Source: Chloroflexota bacterium | GTDB taxonomy: Bacteria; Chloroflexota; Dormibacteria; CF-121 | NCBI GenBank assembly: GCA_005889345.1 | Contig: VBFR01000190.1 | Coordinates: forward strand, 1 to 46,740 | Reading direction: 5' to 3' | Length of the DNA: 46,740 nucleotides | Shown here: piece by piece, positions 9,075 to 18,788 of the stretch | Layout of the letters: each line of letters begins with the position of its first letter | Position numbering within the stretch: the first letter of the stretch is position 1 | The notes under the pieces: model-generated | The model's database searches: none | Told to the model about the DNA's origin: nothing | The model's input: the letters and a program-made list of their open reading frames with translations, nothing else | Program-made: the position numbers and the translations under genes

Positions 9075-9485
9075 CTAGGCAACCTGCGAGGTGATCGCGT
9101 TTCCTTTTGCGTCGAGAACGTACCAGACGTTGTTGTAGCCCTGGCCGGCCACATCGCCGGCGGTGCCGTCCTTGACGAAGTAATAGAGTGGGTGGCCGTT
9201 GAAGGTGACCATCGTTGTGCCGTCTGCCCGGGCCGAGATGCCGAGTTTGGTCCGGTCGATCCCGTCACCGCCGAGTGGCGTTCCCTCCGTCGTCAGAGGA
9301 GGCCAGTATTCGGCGCACCCCTCGTAGCACGTGGAGTTTGCGTCCTTGTCAGATGTGAACAGATAGAGCGTACGCCCCTCGGCGCCGACGAGGATGTCGC
9401 CAAGGCTCGTTTGCCGAAGGGAGACGATCGCTTGACCCGGATCTGCCGCGGTGACCTTGCTACCGCCTTCGTTGACTGTCTTCAT
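9075..9485 (-). CDS. COG4315-type repeat protein
   Basis: GRTLYLFTSDKDANSTCYEGCAEYWPPL and NGHPLYYFVKDGTAGDVAGQGYNNVWYVLDAKG motifs. Confidence 0.8.
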   Translation of the reverse strand: MKTVNEGGSKVTAADPGQAIVSLRQTSLGDILVGAEGRTLYLFTSDKDANSTCYEGCAEYWPPLTTEGTPLGGDGIDRTKLGISARADGTTMVTFNGHPLYYFVKDGTAGDVAGQGYNNVWYVLDAKGNAITSQVA

Positions 9486-9556
9486 TCCTGAACACCTCCA
9501 ATGGATTTTGTCTGCGACGCGCGACCGTTCGCACTCGGGCCCGGTTCCTTCGAAAG

Positions 9557-10620
<1,064 letters not shown>

Positions 10621-11032
10621 GTTTGCGATGTTATGCAGGTGGCGCCCGCCGCGAAACAGTCGAAGGGCCTGAGATTCCCTAAGACAACAGGCGTAGCGAC
10701 GCTAAGACATACATCGGATGACTTCACGGAGACGGTCAGGCCTGACCAGCGAGCTGGCGACGTCGACCGCTCGACGCTTAGAGGCCCAGCGCCTTGTGTT
10801 GGTTGACACGCCGATCGCGAACGGCATCGATCGCGTCAGCGAGTTGATGAACGATCGCGACGACCGCGATGTCGGACTCAACCTCCAGCTGCATTCGAAT
10901 CGAGACCGATCTGGGTATCGCTTGTAGCCGTCGTCGAGCCTCCTCCTTGGGCTCGTGCGGGTCAGTGTGAAAGCGCCCAAAGTGGTGCGCGCCCTAAGGC
11001 TTTAGTCCTACCGGCAACGATTTCGATCGACC

Positions 11033-11692
11033 TTATTGGCTTTTGAGTGATGCAAGTCCGGTGCGAATCGCATGTAATGCGGCCTGGGTCCGGCTGTGGA
11101 CGCCAAGTTTGGCAAAGACATTGTTCAGGTGGGCCTTGACGGTCTTTTCGGTGATCGACAAGCGCCGGGCGATCTCCTTGTTCGAAAGCCCGTCCGCGAC
11201 AGATTTCAAAATCTCGGTCTCTCGATCGGTTAGCCGTTCGACATGATCTGGGAATCGCAACTCCTTGGCGAGACGGGTCGCCGCCTCTGGCGACAGCTGC
11301 ACCTTTCCGTCCACCGCTGAGCGGATTGCCCGCAGCAGTTCCGCGCCGTTGGTGTCCTTTAGCAAGTAGCCGGTGGCTCCGGCCTGGATCGCCTGAGACA
11401 CGCTGTGATCTTGAAGGACGCTGGTCAGCGCAATGATCTCGACCTTCGGCATCTCAGCCTTGATGCGGGCGGTTGCCTCGATGCCGTCCATCTGCGGCAT
11501 GAGAATGTCCATGAGGATCACGTCGGGCTTCAGTTCGCGTGCCAGGGCAATCGCCTGGTTACCGTTGGAGGCCTCGCCAATCACCACCAACCCCGGCTCG
11601 TCCGTCAGGTATCTCCGCAATCCTTCGCGCACGACCCAATGGTCGTCAACGACCAAAACCCTGATGGCGAGGCTCGGGGTGGCATCGTTCAT
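11033..11692 (-). CDS. NarL/FixJ-type response regulator (REC + LuxR HTH)
   Basis: VLVVDDHWVVREGLRR, DVILMDILMPQMDG, LTDRETEILKSVADGLSNKEIARRLSITEKTVKAHLNNVFAKL. Confidence 0.95.
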   Translation of the reverse strand: MNDATPSLAIRVLVVDDHWVVREGLRRYLTDEPGLVVIGEASNGNQAIALARELKPDVILMDILMPQMDGIEATARIKAEMPKVEIIALTSVLQDHSVSQAIQAGATGYLLKDTNGAELLRAIRSAVDGKVQLSPEAATRLAKELRFPDHVERLTDRETEILKSVADGLSNKEIARRLSITEKTVKAHLNNVFAKLGVHSRTQAALHAIRTGLASLKSQ

Positions 11693-11725
11693 AGGAGACT
11701 ATGCTTAGGCTACAGGGGGGAAGCA

Positions 11726-12916
11726 GTGGCGGCTGTCATCAACGCATCGAGGAGCCGAGCACAGACTCGTACCTTGCTTGACCTTGCCGGGATCCTCGAG
11801 CGTGCGCTTGATGACTGCCTCGAATTGACTGGGTCAAACGTGGGATACGTCGACCTGCTGAATGCCGATGGCCACCGTGAGCTGGCGGCCGTCAAGGGCG
11901 CCGATGTGGACGGTGCCTTCGTGAAGTCGCTTAGCGGTTTGGCCGTGCATGCAAACCTTGCCAACGCCGTAATCCTCAAGCGGCAAATCAAGATCTCGAA
12001 TGACATTGCTGACGACCGCGACAGCGTCGGGGTTCCAATCGGCCATCCGCCGGTCAAGCGAGTCATGGGGGCCCCGCTTGTCGCGGGGGACGCTGTTCTG
12101 GGTATGGTGGTTGTCGCCAACAAACGCGGCGAATACACACCGAAGGATGCCGAGTTCCTTTCGATATTCGCAAATCAGTTGGCGGCGGCCATTGCGTACT
12201 CCCGCTTGTACGAGCAGCAGCTTCAGATAAACGCTGAGCTCGAGAGGCTCTCTACGGGGGCATCCGATCGCGCCGCCTCAGATGAGCGGCAACGGTTGGC
12301 GCGCGAGTTACACGATTCTGCCGCGCAATCTCTTTATGGCATCGCCCTTGCCACGCAAGCGGTCCGGCGCACCGTGGAAAGGGATCTCGGCATGGCGAGG
12401 TTAGCCGAGCCGCTCGACTATATTTTGCAGCTTGCCGAGGTCGCGCTAGCCGAGCTGCGAGCCCTGATCTTTGGCCTGCGGCCTGAGAGCCTGGCTGAAG
12501 AGGGCTTGATCGTAGGCCTGCAACGACTGACAGCGGCTGTTGCCGCCCGGCACAAACTGACGGTCGATCTCGTGGCAAACGCCGAGCCCGACCTTGACAT
12601 CCGAACCAAGGAGGCGCTCTATCGGATTGCCCAGGAAGCCATACAGAACGTTGTCAAGCACGCGTCGGCGCGGTCTGTCGAAGTGCAGTTGATAGCCGAC
12701 CGCCATGACGTCGAACTTCGGATCGCCGATGATGGCGTCGGCTTCGAGCCCGGAGCGGACTATCCGGGTCATATCGGGCTCAATAGCATGAAGGAGCGCG
12801 CCCACGCGCTGAACCTGGAACTGACTGTCGACAGCCACCCAGGAGCCGGGGTCCAGGTCAACGTGCGAACGCACGCTCTGCCTAGACATTCCGCGCGAGT
12901 CCTCCCGTGGAGCTGA
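11726..12916 (+). CDS. GAF-domain sensor histidine kinase (HisKA_3 type)
   Basis: GTG start; GAF region; RQRLARELHDSAAQSLYGIAL H-box; AQEAIQNVVKHASA; DDGVGFEPG; divergent from response regulator. Confidence 0.92.
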   Translation: MAAVINASRSRAQTRTLLDLAGILERALDDCLELTGSNVGYVDLLNADGHRELAAVKGADVDGAFVKSLSGLAVHANLANAVILKRQIKISNDIADDRDSVGVPIGHPPVKRVMGAPLVAGDAVLGMVVVANKRGEYTPKDAEFLSIFANQLAAAIAYSRLYEQQLQINAELERLSTGASDRAASDERQRLARELHDSAAQSLYGIALATQAVRRTVERDLGMARLAEPLDYILQLAEVALAELRALIFGLRPESLAEEGLIVGLQRLTAAVAARHKLTVDLVANAEPDLDIRTKEALYRIAQEAIQNVVKHASARSVEVQLIADRHDVELRIADDGVGFEPGADYPGHIGLNSMKERAHALNLELTVDSHPGAGVQVNVRTHALPRHSARVLPWS

Positions 12917-12949
12917 GACCCCTCGGAACTGCGATCTAGAGATCAACAG

Positions 12950-13933
12950 ATGCTTGAAACCGCGTTCACGCGCCTCGTCGGGTGCTCGGTGCCTATTCAG
13001 CTCGCTGGCATGGGGAGCATCAACGGTCCTGAGCTGACGGCCGCCGTGTCAGAGGCGGGCGCTTTCGGACAGATTACGTTTGCCGGGACGCTACCGAAGG
13101 ATGCCGAGGCCCGGATGAATCGTATCGAGGAACTGACGTCCAAACCATTCGGGGTCAATCTCATCATGCCGTTCTTCGATCCGGCGATCTTGCGGATGGT
13201 GATACCTCGGGCACGCGTGGTCGATTTCTTCTGGGGTGAGCCTGATGTCCGCCTGATCGACCAAGTACACGCGGGCGGCGCGCTGGCCTCGTGGCAAGTC
13301 GGGTCGATTCGCGAAGCCATCAACGCCGAGAAAGCGGGGTGCGACTTCATCATCGCGCAGGGGATCGAGGCCGGTGGCCACATTCGCGGTCGGCTGAGCC
13401 TGCTCCCACTTCTCAGCGCCGTTCTCGACGCGGTATCGGTACCGGTTCTCGCAGCGGGAGGCATCGGCACGGCCCGGAGTGTGGCGGCCGTTCTGTTTGC
13501 GGGTGCAGCGGGCGCCCGCGTCGGAACCCGGTTCATCGCAGCCGAGGAGTCAAACGCCCACCCGGAGTATGTCCGGGCGCTGATTGCAGCACGAGCCGAG
13601 GACGCGGTGGAAACGACGCGATTCGAGGTGGATTGCCCGATGTGTCCGTCGCAGCACCGCGTGCTTCGCTCAGCATTGGAGGCGGCAGAAGCCCTACCCG
13701 ACCGGCCACTGGGCGAAATCGATATCTCCGGCGAGCGCTATCCGATCGCCCGCTTCCAGGGAACAGTTGTATCCAAGCAAGTCGAGGGAAGGATCGATGC
13801 CATGGCGTGCTACGCCGGCCAATCGGTCGGCGGCGTGCGTCGCGTGCAGTCGGCCGGCGAGATCGTGGCGGAGCTGGCAGGCGGCGCCGAGGCGCTGCTG
13901 GCGCGATTGGCTGTCGCCCAGGTCGCTCCGTGA
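12950..13933 (+). CDS. nitronate monooxygenase / NAD(P)H-dependent flavin oxidoreductase
   Basis: GCSVPIQLAGMGSINGPELTAAVSEAGAFG, IIAQGIEAGGHIRG, VPVLAAGGIGTARSVAAVLFAGAAGARVGTRF. Confidence 0.93.
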   Translation: MLETAFTRLVGCSVPIQLAGMGSINGPELTAAVSEAGAFGQITFAGTLPKDAEARMNRIEELTSKPFGVNLIMPFFDPAILRMVIPRARVVDFFWGEPDVRLIDQVHAGGALASWQVGSIREAINAEKAGCDFIIAQGIEAGGHIRGRLSLLPLLSAVLDAVSVPVLAAGGIGTARSVAAVLFAGAAGARVGTRFIAAEESNAHPEYVRALIAARAEDAVETTRFEVDCPMCPSQHRVLRSALEAAEALPDRPLGEIDISGERYPIARFQGTVVSKQVEGRIDAMACYAGQSVGGVRRVQSAGEIVAELAGGAEALLARLAVAQVAP

Positions 13934-13948
13934 TTTTCGGCTCGGCCT

Positions 13949-13968
13949 CCTAGGACTTAGGTCCTAGG
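13949..13968. promoter_or_regulatory. 20-bp near-perfect palindrome CCTAGGACTTAGGTCCTAGG, candidate DosR/NarL-type operator
   Basis: 18/20 dyad-symmetric; core resembles GGACTWWAGTCC; upstream of DUF4331 gene. Confidence 0.4.
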
Positions 13969-14085
13969 TTTTGTCAATCCCTTAGCGCACCAGGTTCCCA
14001 ATCTTCGGCCCCTGTTCGCGCGCCTGGATCGCGTCGATGCTGTAAGCGAACTGGCTCAATCGATCAGGACAAAGGAGGACGCATC

Positions 14086-15090
14086 ATGTCTAACCACTTC
14101 AGTGCCGCCAACCTCAAGCATCCCGGCGACGACGCACGTCTCGACCTCACGGATCTGTTTGTGTTCGCAGCGCCCGATAACCCCGACCGGACCGTGCTGA
14201 TCATGGACTCGAACCCCTTCCTCGAAGGTGACGGGTTCCACCCGGACGCGGTCTACGGGTTCAACATTGACAGCAACGGGGATTCGTTGGCCGATGTGGC
14301 GTTCAGCTTCACTTTCTCAAAGCTGACAGACGGCCGGCAAAGCGCAACTGCCTTCTACGCCACCGGCCGTGAGGCCCAGATGCGTGAGCCGGGCGGTGCC
14401 GTGCTCATCGAGGCGATGCCGGTGGCCTTCGACGCTATGGCCGCCCCCGTCCAGGCTGGCTCCTGCCGTCTGTTTATCGGCAAACGCAGCGACCCGTTCT
14501 TCGCGGACGCTGATGGCGTCGTTCAGTGGTTGGTCGGGGGCCAAGCAGGAAACTTCGAGTGGAAGGGGAACGACACCTTCGGCGGCGCGAACATTCTCTC
14601 TATCGCGCTCGAGGTACCCAACGACATGCTGGGCTCCGGTCCGCGAATCGGAGTCTGGGTGACGATCAGCTTGCGCCGTGACGGCAAGCTCGTGCAGATG
14701 GACCGGGAAGGGAACCCGTCGTTCAACCCCATCCTGAACCCGGAAAACATCAAGGACGAGTTCAACTCGACGGACCCAGTCGACGACGTGAAGAACCACG
14801 TGAAGCCGTTGTCCGAAACGCTCCTGCGGCATGGCTACTCCGGCGACGAGGCGAAGGCGACGGCTCTCACGCTGCTTCCCGACATTCTTCACTACGACCG
14901 GACCAAGCCGGCCCACTACCCCAACGGCCGGGTGGTGACCGACGATGTGTTCTCGGCTCGCATGATCATGATGGTTCACGGGCAGGCACGCCCCCAGGAT
15001 GTCAAACCCCACAAGGATCTACTGCCTGAGTTCCCGTTCCTAGGGATTCCGCATCCTGTCAAAGCTGGTGCGGTCACGGCGAAGGTGTGA
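14086..15090 (+). CDS. DUF4331 family protein
   Basis: MSNHFSAANLKHPGDDARLDLTDLFVFAAPDNPDRTVLIMDSNPF; SD aaaggagga. Confidence 0.85.
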   Translation: MSNHFSAANLKHPGDDARLDLTDLFVFAAPDNPDRTVLIMDSNPFLEGDGFHPDAVYGFNIDSNGDSLADVAFSFTFSKLTDGRQSATAFYATGREAQMREPGGAVLIEAMPVAFDAMAAPVQAGSCRLFIGKRSDPFFADADGVVQWLVGGQAGNFEWKGNDTFGGANILSIALEVPNDMLGSGPRIGVWVTISLRRDGKLVQMDREGNPSFNPILNPENIKDEFNSTDPVDDVKNHVKPLSETLLRHGYSGDEAKATALTLLPDILHYDRTKPAHYPNGRVVTDDVFSARMIMMVHGQARPQDVKPHKDLLPEFPFLGIPHPVKAGAVTAKV

Positions 15091-15188
15091 TCTGTTTGGG
15101 TGGATTTACACAGTATCCGTCAGCCGCTCGACCGCGTAAGAGAAGTTGGAAGAGCCAGATCTGGCCACCTCATCAAGGGAGATCAAGC

Positions 15189-15854
15189 ATGAACATCGTC
15201 CGCCGACCCCACGCTCGGCGCCGCAGGGTAGCGCTCGCCATCGCGGGCTTCAGCGCCGTGTTTTCCGCGTTGTTCGTCGGAGGCTTCGCATTCGCCTCCG
15301 GTTCACCGTCGAACACGCTGCCCGTCTCCTCAGCTCAGACCCCCGCCTGGACTAACGGCAAGACCGTGACCGTCCAGTACGCGCAGGACTATTTCTGCGA
15401 TCGGACGGTAACCGCGGTTCCCCTTGCGGCGAGCGGCTGCGAGGTCGGGGCTGCGGCCAACGTCGGCCCGGTCGCCAACCCGGATCGCTCCACCATTTAC
15501 GTCGTGATTCCGCTCTTTGCCAACCCGAATCCACCCACCATGTGCCCGACCGCAACCGGACCCACCCCGCCGCTCAACTGTCCCAACCACCCCCAGGACA
15601 TCTATGTGCCGCTGGCGGGCTTCGGTGACATTCCGCTACCGGCGCACAGCCACATCCTCGATGGTCCTGCCGGCGGGTGGTGGGATGTTAAGGGAGTGGT
15701 CGTCCTCGACCAGGCGACCTGGGCCGAGCTGGCGGCTGGCAAGAGCCTGGGGACCCTGCTGAACATCGAGGCCCGGCCCGACGCCGCCAGCCACATCCTG
15801 TTCGGCACGAACGTTCCGACGAATCTGTTCCTCTTCTTCAATACCGTTCGATGA
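15189..15854 (+). CDS. secreted hypothetical protein
   Basis: N-terminal signal peptide MNIVRRPHARRRRVALAIAGFSAVFSALFVGGFAFASG. Confidence 0.65.
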   Translation: MNIVRRPHARRRRVALAIAGFSAVFSALFVGGFAFASGSPSNTLPVSSAQTPAWTNGKTVTVQYAQDYFCDRTVTAVPLAASGCEVGAAANVGPVANPDRSTIYVVIPLFANPNPPTMCPTATGPTPPLNCPNHPQDIYVPLAGFGDIPLPAHSHILDGPAGGWWDVKGVVVLDQATWAELAAGKSLGTLLNIEARPDAASHILFGTNVPTNLFLFFNTVR

Positions 15855-15925
15855 TCACCCAGCAGATTGGGGCCAGCACCGGGCTGGCCCCCCGTCACAC
15901 CGTCCCGCTCCCCGTTACCATCGCC
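15713..15925 (+). repeat. 213-bp inverted duplication, arm 1
   Basis: 212/213 identical to reverse complement of 17702..17914. Confidence 0.95.
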
Positions 15926-16714
15926 ACGCCCGCCATCATCGCCATCGTCGGCGCCATGATTACGCTGGTCGGCTCGGCCCTCCCGTGGGTCACGATCTTT
16001 CGGGGCACGCGGACCCTGACCGGATGGAACGGGAGCCCTCGCTACCTTGCCGGGCTGGCCGTGGCATCCGTCGCGCTCACGCTGCTCTTTCTGTGGGCGG
16101 GCCGGCTCTCTGCCTTTCGACGTCTGGCCGTGCTGACCGGATCGACGGCCGCGGTAGGTAGCGCCTTCGCCAGCTGGCAGGTCGCCGCCCTCGACTCATC
16201 GCATTCGGTCAGCGCGCGGATTCTCACCCCGGTCCTAGGGCCTGGTCCATTCGTCATGGTGGCCGGCACGCTGCTTCTGTTGGCCGTCGTGGCAATTCCC
16301 ACGTCCGCCGCCAGGGTTCCGGCCCCCCTGTGGCCACGAGTCATCCTGGCCGGCGCCCTTTTCACCGCCGGGTGGATCCATCTCGCCCTCACGCCCGAAC
16401 ATCTGGGCGAGGCGACCATCCTCGGCCTCGGCTTCCTGGCCGCCGGGCTCGCCCAGCTCGCCCTTGCCTCACTGATCATGGCCAGGCCCTCGGATCTCAC
16501 CTATTACGCGGTGGTCGGGCTGAGCGCGGCCCTGGTCGTGCTCTATGCGATCGCGGTGCTCAAGGGCCTCCCCTTTGGCGGTAATCACGATCACGCGAGC
16601 GGCCTTAAATTCGGCTCCGGCGAGCCGGTTGATCTCGAGGGGGCGGTCAGTAAGCTCGCCGAATTGTTCAGTCTGGCTACGGCGTTCGTCCTCGTGGGCC
16701 GGCACCCGGACTAG
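15851..16714 (+). CDS. multi-pass membrane protein
   Basis: overlaps upstream stop; many hydrophobic helices. Confidence 0.65.
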   Translation: MITQQIGASTGLAPRHTVPLPVTIATPAIIAIVGAMITLVGSALPWVTIFRGTRTLTGWNGSPRYLAGLAVASVALTLLFLWAGRLSAFRRLAVLTGSTAAVGSAFASWQVAALDSSHSVSARILTPVLGPGPFVMVAGTLLLLAVVAIPTSAARVPAPLWPRVILAGALFTAGWIHLALTPEHLGEATILGLGFLAAGLAQLALASLIMARPSDLTYYAVVGLSAALVVLYAIAVLKGLPFGGNHDHASGLKFGSGEPVDLEGAVSKLAELFSLATAFVLVGRHPD

Positions 16715-16784
16715 CGCAAGTCGGACCGATGGGCGTGTGACTGCGGACAGCCGTGCCGCTGGGGCCGGTTGGAAGGAGAACAAT

Positions 16785-17518
16785 ATGGAATTCCTAGTCG
16801 ACTTCAAGGTCAACGTACCGACTGGAGCTTCGGAATCTGAGGTCAAGGACCGCGAGAAGGCCGAGGCGTCCGCAACAGCCAAGCTTGCGGACGAAGGCCA
16901 TCTTGTCCGGCTCTGGAGGCGGACCGTCACGTCGGGCGATCGCCCGATCGTCGGCCTGTTCCGCGCCGACAGCGAAACCGAACTCGACAGCATCATCGGC
17001 GCTCTGCCGCTCTACGAGTGGTTGGATGTTAGCGTCACCCCGCTCAAGTCGCATGCCAACGATCCAGCCGACGCTACCGTCTCACGCCGGCCGGAGCCAC
17101 GGACGAGCACTTCGCTTCCCGATCCTCGCTTAACCAAGGTCTACCGCTTGGAGGCGACGCTCGGCCAGCCGCTCGACATCGGGGACGTGCCCGGAGGCCA
17201 CCGCTCGCAGGCGCCAGCGCCGATTGGCAGATCGGACTCCCGGACGGTACCACGCTTGGCGACATCCGCTACACGCTGCAGACCGACGCGGGCGATTTGC
17301 TCTATGCGCAATCACGCGGGGTGCGCCACGGCAGTGCCGAGGTCCTCGCACGTCTTGGGCGCGGTGAGGACGTTGACGCCAGCGAGTACACCTTCCGCAC
17401 CTCAACCCAGATCGAGACCGACGCCGCCGATCTCGCCTGGCTGAATAAGGGCGTCTTCGTCAGTGTCGGCGGCCGCCAAGCTGGAACCGTAATCTACGAG
17501 ACCTACCTCGTCGGATGA
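16785..17518 (+). pseudogene. muconolactone isomerase-like domain joined to an internally deleted, frameshifted DUF3237-like domain
   Basis: MEFLVDFKVNVPTGASESEVKDREKAEA... then LPDPRLTKVYRLEATLGQPLDIGDVPGGHR, frame change, ASADWQIGLPDGTTLGDIRYTLQTDAGDLLYAQSRGVRHG. Confidence 0.65.
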
Positions 17519-17546
17519 GTTGCGGCTGCGAGTTGAACACAAGAAC

Positions 17547-17646
17547 TGGCGGGGGCGCGACGGGAACGATCCGTCCGTCGACATCGCCAAGGATGCCGAC
17601 CAGCGGTTTTGAAGACCGTGGAGCCCACCTGAGCCCATGCACCCCC
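17547..17646 (-). tRNA. selC: tRNA-Sec (anticodon TCA)
   Basis: 8-bp acceptor GGGGGTGC/GCGCCCCC, 6-bp D stem GGGCTC-AGGT-GGGCTC, CTTCAAA anticodon loop, 9-bp variable-arm stem, 5-bp T stem, encoded GCCA. Confidence 0.9.
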
Positions 17647-17660
17647 GTCCCTGACGAAGG

Positions 17661-18003
17661 TTAAAGGACGGCGTCGATCTTCTGTTTGAGGTAGGCCTTC
17701 GGGCGATGGTAACGGGGAGCGGGACGGTGTGACGGGGGGCCAGCCCGGTGCTGGCCCCAATCTGCTGGGTGATCATCGAACCGTATTGAAGAAGAGGAAC
17801 AGATTCGTCGGAACGTTCGTGCCGAACAGGATGTGGCTGGCGGCGTCGGGCCGGGCCTCGATGTTCAGCAGGGTCCCCAGGCTCTTGCCAGCCGCCAGCT
17901 CGGCCCAGGTCGCCCAGAAATCAACCAGGACGAGCTGCGTCGAGGCGCCCACCGTGGTTTCGAAATTCTGATCGGTGACCTGGACGATGTTTTTTGTCGT
18001 CAT
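17661..18003 (-). pseudogene. thioredoxin with central portion replaced by foreign 213-bp segment
   Basis: N-term MTTKNIVQVTDQNFETTVGASTQLVLVDFWATW then foreign sequence; thioredoxin-like C-term PKAYLKQKIDAVL* at 17661..17700 in another frame. Confidence 0.75.
17702..17914 (-). repeat. 213-bp inverted duplication, arm 2 (inside thioredoxin locus)
   Basis: reverse complement of 15713..15925 with one mismatch. Confidence 0.95.
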
Positions 18004-18341
18004 GCGGCTCCTTCTTCAGTACTCCCTTTGGTATCAGTTTTAGCAGGTGGCGGCGCGGCGGGCTTAGCGCTGCCGGCGTCCGGGGTGGGCTTGGCCTTCG
18101 TCCCCGAATCAGTCTTGGTGTCGGTTTTGGCGCCGTCCGCCGGGGTGATGCTGCCGTCGCTGCTCGCGCCACGTGAGTCCGTCTTGTAGAACCCGCCGCC
18201 CTTGAAGATGATGCCAACCGGGTAAAAGACGCGGGTGACCGGCGCACCGCACTCCGGGCACTGCGCCAGTGGTGCCTCGGTGATGCGCTGTTGGATCTCG
18301 AAATGGTGACCGCGGCTGCAGCGGTATCCGTAGACGGGCAT
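18000..18341 (-). CDS. FmdB-family zinc ribbon protein
   Basis: MPVYGYRCSRGHHFEIQQRITEAPLAQCPECGAPVTRVFYPVGIIFKGGGFYKTD. Confidence 0.88.
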   Translation of the reverse strand: MPVYGYRCSRGHHFEIQQRITEAPLAQCPECGAPVTRVFYPVGIIFKGGGFYKTDSRGASSDGSITPADGAKTDTKTDSGTKAKPTPDAGSAKPAAPPPAKTDTKGSTEEGAA

Positions 18342-18405
18342 ATTGTGTCGACCTAACTTATACCCGGTTTGTGGCTTCGAGAAAACGCTCGGCGCCCGCC
18401 GGCTG

Positions 18406-18690
18406 TCAGTTGATCCAGAGCTTGCTTTTGGGCCGTGGTTCCTCGACCGCGGGATCGGCAAAGTCGCCCGGCTGGAGCAGGCCGCTTTGCATCATTTCGG
18501 CCACCCGGTCGAAAAAGGCTTCGTCGGGGCTGGGCGACTCGACGGTCGTCCGGCCCGTGCCATCGGCCAGGAACTGCTGGACGGCGGCGCAGATCAGTTC
18601 GCTGCGGCTGTGCGGTGAGGAGGCCGTGACCCGGTTGAGCGCATCGACGAGGGCGTCGGGCATGTAGATCACGATGCGCTTGGCGCTCAT
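18406..18690 (-). CDS. ribbon-helix-helix (CopG-like) protein
   Basis: MSAKRIVIYMPDALVDALNRVTASSPHSRSELICAAVQQFL; start approximate. Confidence 0.6.
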   Translation of the reverse strand: MSAKRIVIYMPDALVDALNRVTASSPHSRSELICAAVQQFLADGTGRTTVESPSPDEAFFDRVAEMMQSGLLQPGDFADPAVEEPRPKSKLWIN

Positions 18691-18788
18691 CAGTCCCAGC
18701 ATAGTAGCCAAGCCTCCAATCGCGGGCAAGCCAAATCGGCTCACGAAAATGAAACAAAGCAACCGATCAAATGCACTGCGCGGCGAGC

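Noticed and set aside
10702-10980. Overlapping ORFs on both strands between small protein B and the response regulator
   Set aside because: Arg/Ser-rich shadow-like translations without motifs; left as intergenic.
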